Below are positions 21,713 through 31,986 of a DNA stretch of 64,000 bases, one piece after another. Position 1 is the stretch's first letter. The number at the start of each line of letters is the position of its first letter. The position numbers and the translations under genes were made by a program. The stretch lies in NCBI GenBank assembly GCA_964019695.1, contig OZ026521.1, positions 33,515,601 to 33,579,600 on the forward strand, in the 5' to 3' direction. The notes beneath the pieces are model-generated. The model saw nothing but the letters and a program-made list of their open reading frames with translations. It did no database searches and was not told the origin of the DNA. Origin of the DNA: Loripinus fragilis (Eukaryota; Mollusca; Bivalvia; Lucinida; Lucinidae).

Positions 21713-22459
21713 CTACATAGTAATGGCAGGGGGTGGCAATATCCTGTCATAGTGGACACCACCAGTATGGTGTATGTAAAAGCAACCATGGAAAGGAATA
21801 CCATCAAAAGGAGGATCATCTGGATGACATTCTACTGGTTCAATCTTAATCCACTTCCAGGGACCACCAACAGGATAGCAGTTTGTGAATTCCCAAATAG
21901 GGGTGTTGAAATATGAAGCCGTTGCTATCAACTCTACTTCTTCAGCCCAGACTCTGTCTTGACGCATAGTCCTTATATGGTCAATAAAATCATTTCCATA
22001 AAACCAGGATGAAAATGTCAATGGATGACTCTCCATGAAATTGCATATTAAGCGACGAATTTCTGAATGGTGACACTCTGTTCCAAAGGTTTCTTTGGAA
22101 ATAGCTCTAAAGAAGCAGTTGCCATCCATTCCCATGACATCTATTTGAGACCTTGAGTGATGTTGCCTCAGAAAAAACCTGTAACTATGGTCTCTTGTAC
22201 TAGGGTTGTTTGCTGGGTCACAGGAGAGTTCTAAGCCTAACACCAAAGATATATCCATTCTGTCTTGCTGTGTAGGTGGAATAATGTCCTGAACAGACAA
22301 ATTAGGAGCGTCTGTGCCAGTGTAAATAACATCAGCTTTAGGCACAGTTTTCTTTTTCTCACCATTCATTTCTACTGGGAAATTTGCTTGTCTTGATTTC
22401 TTTGAAACTTTTACTCTGGAAATCTTTTTTTTTTCTTTCTTCTTTATCTGTTTTCCCAT
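21713..22459 (-). CDS. Helentron OTU-family cysteine protease
   Basis: 248-residue frame. An N-terminal Lys-rich stretch (1-25) is followed by an OTU fold: DVMGMDGNCFFRAIS (Asp112, catalytic Cys115), then HSEIRRLICNFM, and near the end GCFYIHHTGGVHYDRI with catalytic His236. OTU domains remove ubiquitin. They are known companions of Helentron Rep-helicase proteins, where their exact role is unclear. The frame starts inside the last 101 nt of the helicase-endonuclease frame (22359-22459) in another register. A run of A residues on this strand near 22430 could allow fusion by slippage, or mark a mutation that split one polyprotein. The active-site residues look intact. Confidence 0.85.
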   Translation of the reverse strand: MGKQIKKKEKKKISRVKVSKKSRQANFPVEMNGEKKKTVPKADVIYTGTDAPNLSVQDIIPPTQQDRMDISLVLGLELSCDPANNPSTRDHSYRFFLRQHHSRSQIDVMGMDGNCFFRAISKETFGTECHHSEIRRLICNFMESHPLTFSSWFYGNDFIDHIRTMRQDRVWAEEVELIATASYFNTPIWEFTNCYPVGGPWKWIKIEPVECHPDDPPFDGIPFHGCFYIHHTGGVHYDRILPPPAITM

Positions 22460-25400
22460 TGCTTAAATTCTGCATACTGGTCGCAGAGGAGATTTTCATT
22501 TGACATCTGCTCAATGAAACTGGAACAGTAAATACTACGGCGGAATGGTCTGTGAAATACATTGGCACCACCAGAGTTGAAGTCGTTGAAAATGAACTTG
22601 ATACATATACATGGTCGAGAACAGATCCAAGGCGATGTGTTGGTGCAGTTACTTTTTGTACTAAACTGAACTCTTCCAATGGCCTCATTATATGTAACAT
22701 ATGATCAGTACTACTGGGATTTACATTGAAGTCTCCAATAAGAATTACTCTGCTATCAGCTGGTATGCAGGACAGGATCTGGCTCAGAGAAGCTTTGAGA
22801 ATAGGCAACTGCATTTGTGGAGGTCGGTATAAATTAATAACATATGAGTGTGATCTAGCTTCAATATCCAAACTTATGATAATGCATTCTAAATTATCAG
22901 GTTCTATGTCTTTTTGTCTCTGAAATGTGATCTCTGACTTAACATACATTGCAACACCACCTTTATTATTGCACATTCCACATTCTGACTGCTTACAATT
23001 ATTGTGTACATCTTGTCTGTCTCTTCTGATGAGGCAAAATCCATCCAGTGAATAATTCTCTGACTGACAACCAGGATGTAACCAAGTTTCAGCAAGTCCT
23101 ATTATGTCACAATCTGTCAAAAATTTGCAGGCTTTCAAGTCTTGAAAGTGAGCAGGTAATGACTGTATGTTTAACTGACAAATCGTGAGATGTTGGTCTT
23201 CTTGATGGTGAATGACAGAGTCTGTTTGGAGTTGTCTTTCCTTTAAACGTGACATCTCTGCTGTGACATCTTTCTTCACTTTAATATACTGTTTGTTGAA
23301 GTTGCGTAGGTACAGCCCTTCCAAACTTCTGGATCTGCTTAGGGCTACATATGTATGTCCTCCTTGAAAATACTTATCAAATGTGACCACAATTTTATCC
23401 AAAGACAATCCTTGCACTTTGTGTATGGTAGAAGCATAGCACAATGTAAGTGGAAATTGCCTCCTGATGACCTCTTGTGCAGAGTAAGTTCCAACCGTAA
23501 AGCGCGTTTCTTCTATTTCTATTGGAACTGAATCAGATGCTGACTTTTTTAGCTTCATTTTCCTTCTTGCCCCTACCTTTTCACTGTCAAACTTGATAAG
23601 AACTGCTGCTGGCAGTGCAGATTCTTGCTGTGGCTGTGCTTCAATGAAGCCTGTGACTGTTCCCTGAACTCCATTTACAAGGCCATCTCCAACATCAATA
23701 TTTTTGGTCAGCATAACTCTGGCTCCAACAGCAATTAATATACATTCTCTCAAGCCCCCAGTTTCACTTGCTTTATTTGATATTGGAAGCTTCTCTTTGT
23801 CTGTAAGTATTCCTTTCACTGTATATTTGGCTTTAATTTCATGAATAGGTGTGTCCAGCTTTCTTAGCATATTGATGTTGTGGTTGTTAACATCTGCATT
23901 AGATGAAAAAACATGAAGAGCATCTTCAGGGTAGTCACTGCAGTCAGAAGCTGTTTCTCTAGACTGGAGAACTTGGATGTCACTTTCTGTACAGTATGCA
24001 GGTCCCAGGCGTACTCTGTTTAAAAGCTGTGCAAAGTCCTTATTGTTCTTCTGCCGCATGAATTCAGTCAATTCATACAAATGAAACATGTCCCTCCACA
24101 GGTGAGTTGGGTTCAGCTTCTTATAACTATCCTTAGATAAAGCATAAACAGACTGTTTCCTCACAGGTGGCAACTGGTGAAAATCTCCAACAGCAAGAAT
24201 ACTGACTCCTCCATACAATGTAGTGTCTGCAGTGCCCATAATAAGCTGTAATCTTTCATTGATATCCTCCAGCATAGGCAGGCCAACCATAGAAATTTCA
24301 TCAATCACCAAGACTTTCAAGTTCTGCAAAAGGAATCTCATGGTGGACAACTTATCATGTGATACTGATGACTTTGGTGCCTGTTTCTTTGAAGATCTGC
24401 CTGTGATTGACAATGCTTGATGTATAGTAGTCCCATCAATACTGGCTGCAGCTACTCCAGTTGGTGCTGTCACTAAAACTGTAACTGCTTCTGGATCTTC
24501 ACATAAAGGTTGGAGTTCACGTCTCATCATACTGACAACAGCTTTAACAAGATGACTTTTCCCAGTGCCAGCACCTCCAGTAAGAAAAATATTGAATGCT
24601 TCTGGCTTCTCTGATGGCTTTGACCTAGATGACACAGTCTGTCTGCACCAATTCAGAATGTAATGAAACAGTGGCTGTTGGTCTCTGTTCAGTGATCTTG
24701 CAAGGTTGTAAAACTCTTGGTTTGAGAGTCTGTTAGATTGGCCTTCAACCGTATAACCTAGTGTAGATGTACTTAGTTCAGGTAGTCCTCTTCCTGATGA
24801 CAACTCTACAGGGTCAAGAAAGCTGTTCTCTTCAGACGGGTGTTGTCCTTCAAGTAAATCATCATGCAGCTGATGTTGTGTTTCGGACGCAAGTTTGTCC
24901 CATGCACTTTCAGGGTATTCATGGGAATTTAAATTTTCCAATGCATTATCCAACTCATCCGAGTTCACCTCAAAGGCAGCTATATTATGGCTGATGGTAT
25001 CTTTGACTTCTTGAAAATGCTGTTCATAGCTGTCACATCCAGCTAGCAGATCCTTCTGTTCATTCTGCCAAGGTAAATACAACATAAGTGCAGAGTGGTA
25101 ATATTTTTCAGGTGCTTTGGCCTTAGAAAATCTAGGTGTTCTAATGATGATTGTTACTTTTCTCTTCTTGATACTGCCCATGTTGTTCAAAAGTCTGATC
25201 TTTTTTCCAGATGTATCAGGTTCCTCCTGTAAATCATCTGCTGACTTCTGTTTCAATCTCTTCTCATAATCCATCCTGTAATTTGTTGTGAAATCTGCTA
25301 AACATGTATCCTCCATTGACTTTGGTCTTGCTATATATCTGTCAAGGATGTTGGGTTGAAAAATATCTTCAGATTCCTCAGGGAGGTCTTCTAGTTCACG

Positions 25401-26021
25401 CTTTGGCCTCAAAATATGTACCCGAGTCTCTGGCATACCAGTGTTTACAAATAATGTCTGTCTAGAAAATTTCTTGAGGGGAATGGAAAGCAAACGATAA
25501 ACAGCTTCCTGTGCACTAACTTCACTGTGGCTAAGGAACACATTTCCTACCTTTTTCATCTGTTGTCTAATTGAATCATCAGCACCACATTCCTTTGAGG
25601 CCTCCTTCAACAGCTTTCCCATCTGCCGTTCTCCCTTACTGATATATGACAGAATGTACATGGCACAAGCCCAAGGATCAGTGACATACTGAATGTCCAT
25701 GTTTGCTCTCCATATTTTAAGTAGTGTTGGATTGAAGTTGTTTATAGATGTGTCTGCAGGCTTTCTTTTGAGAAAAACGGATGTAGAGCCAGAAGATCTG
25801 TCAAGGGCCTGCATATATTCCTCCTCTGTCAAGGAAGCACATTCTAATAATTGTTTTAAAGACTTCTGATTGTTGTCTTCGAGTATATCATACATCTTCT
25901 TCAGTATATCGGCATTAGCTTCTTTGGCAGACTTCAAGAATTCTGGAGCAATATCATCTGCAGTCAGAGGGTGAGATATGATGGTCTTGTTGGTTGGTGG
26001 TCTTGGGAAGTGGAATCGGCA
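22359..26021 (-). CDS. Helentron Rep C-terminal part, Pif1-like helicase and EEP endonuclease
   Basis: Continues the Rep frame directly after an in-frame TAA (26022-26024). Numbering from the first internal TTG (25937): Rep paired-tyrosine region CAMYILSYIS (Tyr94, Tyr98), Pif1-like SF1 helicase with Walker A GGAGTGKS (454-461), Walker B VIDEISM (544-550), GDFHQLPP (584-591) and a C-terminal HTYVALSRSRSLEGL, then an endonuclease/exonuclease/phosphatase domain with QLNIQSL (921), AETW (949), GDFNVNP (1068), LDHVYV (1107) and TDHSAVV (1129). All key residues look intact. The endonuclease at this place marks a Helentron rather than a canonical Helitron. The helicase unwinds the displaced strand during rolling-circle transposition. 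Confidence 0.9.
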   Translation of the reverse strand, partial: CRFHFPRPPTNKTIISHPLTADDIAPEFLKSAKEANADILKKMYDILEDNNQKSLKQLLECASLTEEEYMQALDRSSGSTSVFLKRKPADTSINNFNPTLLKIWRANMDIQYVTDPWACAMYILSYISKGERQMGKLLKEASKECGADDSIRQQMKKVGNVFLSHSEVSAQEAVYRLLSIPLKKFSRQTLFVNTGMPETRVHILRPKRELEDLPEESEDIFQPNILDRYIARPKSMEDTCLADFTTNYRMDYEKRLKQKSADDLQEEPDTSGKKIRLLNNMGSIKKRKVTIIIRTPRFSKAKAPEKYYHSALMLYLPWQNEQKDLLAGCDSYEQHFQEVKDTISHNIAAFEVNSDELDNALENLNSHEYPESAWDKLASETQHQLHDDLLEGQHPSEENSFLDPVELSSGRGLPELSTSTLGYTVEGQSNRLSNQEFYNLARSLNRDQQPLFHYILNWCRQTVSSRSKPSEKPEAFNIFLTGGAGTGKSHLVKAVVSMMRRELQPLCEDPEAVTVLVTAPTGVAAASIDGTTIHQALSITGRSSKKQAPKSSVSHDKLSTMRFLLQNLKVLVIDEISMVGLPMLEDINERLQLIMGTADTTLYGGVSILAVGDFHQLPPVRKQSVYALSKDSYKKLNPTHLWRDMFHLYELTEFMRQKNNKDFAQLLNRVRLGPAYCTESDIQVLQSRETASDCSDYPEDALHVFSSNADVNNHNINMLRKLDTPIHEIKAKYTVKGILTDKEKLPISNKASETGGLRECILIAVGARVMLTKNIDVGDGLVNGVQGTVTGFIEAQPQQESALPAAVLIKFDSEKVGARRKMKLKKSASDSVPIEIEETRFTVGTYSAQEVIRRQFPLTLCYASTIHKVQGLSLDKIVVTFDKYFQGGHTYVALSRSRSLEGLYLRNFNKQYIKVKKDVTAEMSRLKERQLQTDSVIHHQEDQHLTICQLNIQSLPAHFQDLKACKFLTDCDIIGLAETWLHPGCQSENYSLDGFCLIRRDRQDVHNNCKQSECGMCNNKGGVAMYVKSEITFQRQKDIEPDNLECIIISLDIEARSHSYVINLYRPPQMQLPILKASLSQILSCIPADSRVILIGDFNVNPSSTDHMLHIMRPLEEFSLVQKVTAPTHRLGSVLDHVYVSSSFSTTSTLVVPMYFTDHSAVVFTVPVSLSRCQMKISSATSMQNLSNGKTDKEERKKKDFQSKSFKEIKTSKFPSRNEW

Positions 26022-26445
26022 TTATTTTCCTGTTTTTCTGCAAGTCCCAGAATGTGAGTGAGTCTGAACAGATAACACCAGTTCCTTAAGTTCTTCATCC
26101 TGTGATGGTAGCTGGGCACTTATAAACTTATCTATAAAAGCACATACATGTTCTTCCTTAAATGACCCAATCTTTAGAGCTCCATCAACCCAAAACAATG
26201 CATGTATATGTGGTGATCCACGCTGCTGGAATTCCACTCTGTAAAAAAATCGCTGACAGGACCAATAGGGTGAGATTTAGACATGATAACGTTCTTCAGA
26301 AACTTCTGATATTTGAACTCAAAATGTCTGGCACAAGTCACTGGGTTGCTACGTATCCAAGTACATCTATCTTGCCAAGACATTTTGTTAATATGTTCCT
26401 CAGACAATTCTTGTCCATACTGTCGAGCTATTACCTGTATGTCTC
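26022..26445 (-). pseudogene. Helentron Rep catalytic core (HUH), broken
   Basis: Two overlapping frames cover the Rep nuclease core. 26174-26430 reads VIARQYGQELSEEHINKMSW and continues to MSKSHPIGPVSDFF. 26022-26237 continues with VEFQQRGSPHIHALFWVDGA, containing the metal-binding HUH motif (HIH), and ends CRKTGK-stop. Relative to a single Rep frame there is one base missing near 26443 (after LRWPE), one missing in a seven-T run (+ strand A run at about 26246), and a TAA replacing one codon at 26022-26024. The frames align end to end, so this was recently one gene. Confidence 0.8.
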
Positions 26446-29367
26446 AGGCCACCTCAGATCTGCAGCAGTTAATGTAAGGAACCATGTTGGAATACCCAGC
26501 TGTCTTACCATAGCATTCAGATCAGTCAATGTTCGCTCCCAATAAGGATAACTTCCCCTGATATTTTGAATGAAGCGATAGCCATCGTCCTGCTTTAACA
26601 GTTCTGAGATCTTGTCTTCTGTCATCATACCAGCATTCAGCTTTCTACCACTGCCCTGTGTTCCTTTTCTCATAGCAATGTTTACACTATCTAGCAACCG
26701 TTTCATTTCCGTAAAGTACTGGCTGTAAAAAAGATAATCTATGTTTCTAGCAAATCTTGGATCTGTGTTCAGTACTCGCTGATTAAAGTATTTCTTTGGT
26801 GTAATGAGATGTCTTCTATCTGGATCCTTAAGTCCAAATCTACCTGTAGGGAATTGAGCTGGAAATGAAAGCACTTCACTGAAAGTGTCAGTGAGCATGC
26901 TTAAGGGTTTCTGGTTCTCTCCTGGTGCCAAACTCACAATATCATCTGTACTGATGTCCCTCTTTGGTACCATATCAGATGGCTGCAAACAACTATTAAA
27001 TGGAAGGCCCTTTAGTTTTTCTTTACTGATGTCCTCATCCTTATCTTTATCTGAATCGTCAGTGCTAGAAGCCTCTGTAGACTTGCCATGCTGATCATCT
27101 TCATGTGGGTCTAACTGTTTGCCTTCAGATCTATGTGGTTCTTTTTGATGCATGGTCTTTTCATCAGTGTCTTCATTCATAGGTTCACACTGTTCGTGCT
27201 CTCTTGTTTCATTGAAAGGATTGAATAATTGCTCTGACAGATCTTGATCCATTTCTAGACATTGTTTTAGCCAGTTTTCACGCTGTTTGATGTCTGCATA
27301 CAGCGCATTGTTATCAAGTAGAAACTGCAATCCCTTTTGAACATTAGATGGATTAATACACTGATATATGCTGTGGCCTTTGTATTGTAATTTCCTTTTT
27401 AACTTGACTGGCACAAGACCTGCATCACTTGGTAACCTTGGTAATGTTGTGACTAAAGTATCCAAATTGGAAGGTACATTAACCACAGGTCCATGAATTC
27501 CTTTTTGTGCCCCCTTTGGAAGATTGCAAATTTGCATAAACGGGAGTCTCTGTGCTATAAGTCTTTGTTCTAGGTGGCAAAGAGAAGACAATTGATCTGG
27601 AATATCATCCAGTTGAAGGTGATTATATTCTGATTGCACTGTTACCTTGCCACACATCAGTGCCCGGTGACATGTCATGCATATATACTCATGACCATCA
27701 AAACTAACATAACCAGTCAAAACAAATTCCATTGAACCCTTCTTTCTATCCTTATACCTATGTTTGGGAACATATTTCACATAATGTCTATACAGAGTCC
27801 TCTTACAGCTACTGCAAACATGAACTGGTCCCTCCTGAATTGCAATTCTGAACTTCTCTGCTATCGTGTCTATTTCATTAAGTACCTTTTTAGCAGGTAT
27901 ATATTCTTGCTTGGCTAAGGTATGTTTTCTACGACGTGATTCACCTTTCTTTACTCGTTCTATTTCCTTGTACATAGGGTTTTTTCTCTGCTTTTGTTTG
28001 CTTTGTAAATTAATTAAGTCATCATGAAGTTTTTTTATCACATCTGAGCGTTTTTTCTTCTTAGCTTCTTGCTCTTTCTTCTTTTCACTGTCTCTGTATT
28101 CTTTACACTGAGAGCGTTTCCTCCTCTTTGCTTCTTGCTCTTTCTTCTTTTCACTGTCTCTGTATTCTTTACACTGAGAGCGTTTCTTCCTCTTTGCAAC
28201 TTGCTCTTTCTTCTTTTCACTGTCTCGATATTCTTTAGACTGAGAGCATTTCCTCCTCTTTGCTTCTTGGTCTTTCTTCTTTTCACTGTCTCTGTATTCT
28301 GAGGATTCTGAGCGTTTCTTCCTCTTTGCAACTTGCTCTTTCTTCTTTTCACTGTCTCGATATTTTTTACATTGAGAGCGTTTCTTCCTCTTTGATTCTT
28401 GCTCTTTCTTCTTTTCACTGTCTCTGTATTCTTCACACTGAAAGCGTTTCTTCCATTTTGCAACTTGCTGTTTCTTCTTTTCCTTGTCTCTGTATTCTAA
28501 GGACTGAGCCCGTTGTTTTGCCATTGTTGCTTGCTGTTTCTTGTTTTCACTGTCCCTGTATTCTGAGGATTCTGAGCGTTTCTTCTTCTTTGCTTCTTGG
28601 TCTTTCTTCTTTTCACTGTCTCTGTATTCTGAGGATTCTGAGCGTTTCTTCTTCTTTGCTTCTTGGTCTTTCTTCTTTTCACTGTCCCTGTATTCTGAGG
28701 ATTCTGAGCGTTTCTTCTTCTTTGCTTCTTGGTCTTTCTTCTTTTCACTGGCTCTGTATTCTGTACACTGAGAGCGTTTTTTCCTCTTTGCTACTTGTTG
28801 CTTCTTCCTTTCTTTGTCTCTATATTCTGCAGACTGTGCCCGTTTCGTTCGTTTCCAAATCCTCTCAGACTGATTTTCTTTTTCTTTTTCCTCTATACAA
28901 GAACGTGTTACTCGTTTCCTTTCAAAATCGGCTTGCTGTTCTCTCTGCTTCACCTCAGGTTTAAGTCTTGACCTTGCTTTCCTTTCTGCAGCAGTGAGAG
29001 ATTGTAGAGGCTGTCTACTTGTACTACTTAATATGTTTGTTTTGTCTGATTCTTTAATCGCTGGTGGCACAGAGCACTCAACTTCATAAGCAGATGGGTG
29101 AGCATGGACAGGATTTTCTTGTATTCCAGAAATAGTTGTCTTACTATCCATATCCAATGTGCTGTAACTATCATCTTCCATAGCACTTCTGCAACGATAA
29201 TCGCTCATATACTGCTTGTTCTTCTGAGAGGTTTTCTTATATGAAAGACATTTCTTCCCCTTTCGTGGCCCTGGATTGGCTTCAACACATCCAATAACCA
29301 ACAGGTAGCATAGGACAGAATACCACCATCCTTCTGGAGAATCAGACACCGTTGACATGTTCTTCAT
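26431..29367 (-). CDS. Helentron Rep polyprotein N-terminal part (2A-like motif, KE-rich repeats, zinc-finger region, Helitron-like N domain)
   Basis: 978-residue frame. Residues 1-34: a short hydrophobic stretch WWYSVLCYLLVIG ends in CVEANPGP, the E-x-N-P-G-P core of 2A peptides. Residues about 165-455: twelve Lys/Glu-rich 22-residue repeats (RSESSEYRDSEKKKDQEAKK type), probably a long charged helix. Next is a Cys-His region (CSSCKRTLY, CMTCHRAL) with LSSLCHLEQRLIAQRLPFMQ, like the DUF6570-type domain of Helitron proteins. Then the Helitron-like N domain begins (FPTGRFGLKDPDRRHLITPK to PTWFLTLTAADLRWPE). The frame ends where a one-base loss shifts it near 26443. An acceptor-like TTTGCAG lies 12 nt before the start ATG, suggesting a 5' UTR intron. 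Confidence 0.82.
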   Translation of the reverse strand: MKNMSTVSDSPEGWWYSVLCYLLVIGCVEANPGPRKGKKCLSYKKTSQKNKQYMSDYRCRSAMEDDSYSTLDMDSKTTISGIQENPVHAHPSAYEVECSVPPAIKESDKTNILSSTSRQPLQSLTAAERKARSRLKPEVKQREQQADFERKRVTRSCIEEKEKENQSERIWKRTKRAQSAEYRDKERKKQQVAKRKKRSQCTEYRASEKKKDQEAKKKKRSESSEYRDSEKKKDQEAKKKKRSESSEYRDSEKKKDQEAKKKKRSESSEYRDSENKKQQATMAKQRAQSLEYRDKEKKKQQVAKWKKRFQCEEYRDSEKKKEQESKRKKRSQCKKYRDSEKKKEQVAKRKKRSESSEYRDSEKKKDQEAKRRKCSQSKEYRDSEKKKEQVAKRKKRSQCKEYRDSEKKKEQEAKRRKRSQCKEYRDSEKKKEQEAKKKKRSDVIKKLHDDLINLQSKQKQRKNPMYKEIERVKKGESRRRKHTLAKQEYIPAKKVLNEIDTIAEKFRIAIQEGPVHVCSSCKRTLYRHYVKYVPKHRYKDRKKGSMEFVLTGYVSFDGHEYICMTCHRALMCGKVTVQSEYNHLQLDDIPDQLSSLCHLEQRLIAQRLPFMQICNLPKGAQKGIHGPVVNVPSNLDTLVTTLPRLPSDAGLVPVKLKRKLQYKGHSIYQCINPSNVQKGLQFLLDNNALYADIKQRENWLKQCLEMDQDLSEQLFNPFNETREHEQCEPMNEDTDEKTMHQKEPHRSEGKQLDPHEDDQHGKSTEASSTDDSDKDKDEDISKEKLKGLPFNSCLQPSDMVPKRDISTDDIVSLAPGENQKPLSMLTDTFSEVLSFPAQFPTGRFGLKDPDRRHLITPKKYFNQRVLNTDPRFARNIDYLFYSQYFTEMKRLLDSVNIAMRKGTQGSGRKLNAGMMTEDKISELLKQDDGYRFIQNIRGSYPYWERTLTDLNAMVRQLGIPTWFLTLTAADLRWPETYR
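28045..28850 (-). repeat. In-frame 66-bp coding minisatellite in Rep
   Basis: About twelve 66-bp units, each encoding 22 residues around (S/C)x(E/K)YRDSEKKK(D/E)QEAK. The exact period is visible from GAGCGTTTCTTC at 28575, 28641 and 28707. The three units at about 28550-28745 are almost identical, so expansion is recent. Confidence 0.95.
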
Positions 29368-30839
29368 TTGTCTGTATCTGCAAATATACGATATAAAGAT
29401 ATGTAAGTATACAATAAAATAAAAGTGGAATAAGCGTAAGTCTCTTAATCTTTTTAAAGCAATTTTCTTTCATTTTTGCTTTGTTCCCACTGGGCAGACA
29501 GGTTCACATTTACACTGTATCAACATTGGAACACGATGACATTGTAACTGTGTGTGTAGTGGTTCCCTCTATCTAATTATGCTTTATCTTACAATAATGA
29601 AAAATATAAGTAAATAGAGAGGTAGCAACTTTCTTTGAGCTCAAATCATATGTCGATAAATGTGCAAAATAAATCATGCGTTTCAAAATGTGAGCCTATA
29701 ATGCCAATAAGAGAGCAAATTCTCATTGCAAAGTATCAGTCATTCAATGACTCTTTAATAATGTCAAGTATGATGTAAATAAATAAAAGGCAGTGGGTAA
29801 CCAAACAAATAAATAGCTAAGTCAGGTTGAAGTATTAAGCATAAAAATCCTAACAACAATGAAGATGTTTGAAAATGGTGCATGTTGACCATGTTTCTTT
29901 ATTGCATATGAATTTAAGAAGGACTTTTATTTAATACCTAAATAGCTGTAAGGTCTGCTTACCAAAAAAAAAATTTGCAAACAAAGATCTATGATTTGGG
30001 AAACTATCAAGATTTATCATTAAAAAAACACACATGCACTGGATAAGTAAAGTAGGATGAGATGTGAAAGTGATTATATCTATCTTAAAAGAGCACTAAC
30101 TACATTGTGTATTAAAGTGAAGTTGTAAAAAATGTTAACATATTTTAAAGTTCACAACAAATACCACCTTGAGCCCAATTTAAATGTTAGAGTGCAGATC
30201 AGGCTTGTCAGGTATGGCCAAAGTATGAAATATTTACTTCGTTTTTTACAAATATACACAAGCCATGCTATGAGATTGTGAAATAAAACAGAGCAAGTGC
30301 AATCTTGTCAGAGGAACTGCAGCCCTAACAGAGCATCTGCACACTTTCTTTGCACCTTTTAGATTCTAAACAGTGAGATACATGAGAGCAATACAAAAAG
30401 TAAGAATCTGTGTTGAGCTTAAAATCTTATTAAGTGATATGATTTAAGATTTGAGAAAAAAAGTTACCTTATTACCAATGAATCCATATGTAACACCAAT
30501 CAGAAAACACTGTTCTTGTAACACAGTTATAACAATTAAACACAGTGTATCAGGCTGGAACAGGAAATACAGTGCTGTGTAGTAATTATAATAGTAACAG
30601 GCAGTTTCTTGTCCACTGAAATGAAGTGACTGTTTAGCATATATTATTAACGTGAATTAGCTAAAAAATAATGCATACTTGCATGCAGGTGAACTCCCCC
30701 AAGACTCCCAGATATAGATTAGTAAGTATGTGTATCTGAAGATTATTTTGTTTTAAAAGATAAGAAAATATTATACATACTTACGTACTCGTTGGCATAT
30801 TTGTGACTGGAAAATGATTAAGAGATGCAAGTACCCTGT
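29368..30839 (-). other. Helentron 5' non-coding region
   Basis: AT-rich, between the Rep start and the tandem array. No frame is seen. It probably holds promoter and 5' UTR sequence of the Rep gene, but no specific promoter element could be fixed. Confidence 0.45.
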
Positions 30840-31915
30840 ACACCATGTGACCTATGCACCAGCAAAGTTTGAAGTTGCTATGTTCAACGGCTGAGAAAAT
30901 GAATTTACAAGACAATACATTATTTGACCTTTGGGTCAAGGTCACTCGAAAGGTTTCCCAGTTCCCTCTACATCATGCGACCTATGCACCTGCAAAGTTT
31001 GAAGTTGCTGCGTGCAACTGTTTAGGAGAAGATACATTTACAAGAAAATACATTATTTGACCTTTGACCTTGACCTTCCGGTCAAGGTCACTCAAAAGGT
31101 TGCCAAGTACCCTCTACATCATGTGACCTATGCACCTGCAAAGTTTGAAGTTGCTGCGTGCAACTGTTTAGGAGTAAGATACTTTTACAAGAAAATACAT
31201 TATTTGACCTTTGACCTTGACCTTCACTCGAAAGGTTGCCCAGTACCCTCTACATCATGTGACCTATGCACCTGCAAAGTTTGAAGTTGCTGCGTGCAAC
31301 TGTTTAGGAGAAGATACATTTACAAGAAAATACATTATTTGACCTTTGACCTTGACCTTTGGGTCAAGGTCACTCGAAAGGTTGCCCAGTACCCTCTACA
31401 TCATGTGACCTATGCACCTGCAAAGTTTGAAGTTGCTGCGTGCAACTGTTTAGGAGAAGATACATTTACAAGAAAATACATTATTTGACCTTTGACCTTG
31501 ACCTTTGGGTCAAGGTCAATCGAAAGGTTGCCCAGTACCCTCTACATCATGTGACCTATGCACCTGCAAAGTTTGAAGTTGCTGCGTGCAACTGTTTAGG
31601 AGAAGATACATTTACAAGAAAATACATTATTTGACCTTTGACCTTGACTTTTGGGTCAAGGTCACTCGAAAGGTTGCCCAGTACCCTCTACATCATGTGA
31701 CCTATGCACCTGCAAAGTTTGCAGTTGCTGCGTGCAACTGTTTAGGAGAAGAAACATTTACAAGAAAATACATTATTTGACCTTTGACCTTGACCCAAAG
31801 GTCAAGGTCACTCGAAAGGTTGCCCAGTACCCTCTACATCATGTGACCTATGCACCTGTAAAGTTTGAAGTTGCTATGTCTAACTGTTTAGGAGAAGATA
31901 CAATTACAAGAACGT
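30840..31915. repeat. 146-bp tandem array (Helentron 5' part)
   Basis: About seven units. Central ones are spaced exactly 146 bp (matching frames start at 31294, 31440, 31586). Each contains GTGACCTATGCACCTGCAAA, GTTTAGGAGAAGATAC and the block TTGACCTTTGACCTTGACC followed by GGTCAAGGTCA. The outer units are more diverged. The same unit type fills the small element at 32508-33671. Confidence 0.95.
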
Positions 31916-31986
31916 GACGGACGGACGGACAGACAGACAGACGCACGGACGGACGGACAGACAGACGGACGGACGGACGACGGACC
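31913..31986. repeat. (ACGG/ACAG)n microsatellite, copy 1
   Basis: GACGGACGGACGGACAGACA-type stretch between the array and the element end. It corresponds to the ACRG microsatellite of pearl-type bivalve elements. A second copy is at 33535-33610. Confidence 0.9.

Noticed and set aside
22726..24994. + strand frames of 63-75 aa across the helicase
   Set aside because: Shadows of the long - strand frame.
28069..28971. Ser/Leu/Phe-rich frames on the + strand opposite Rep
   Set aside because: Antisense shadows of the KE-rich 66-bp repeats.
30854..31917. Series of overlapping 64-90 aa frames in the 146-bp array
   Set aside because: They repeat with the tandem unit and translate the same satellite; no protein features.
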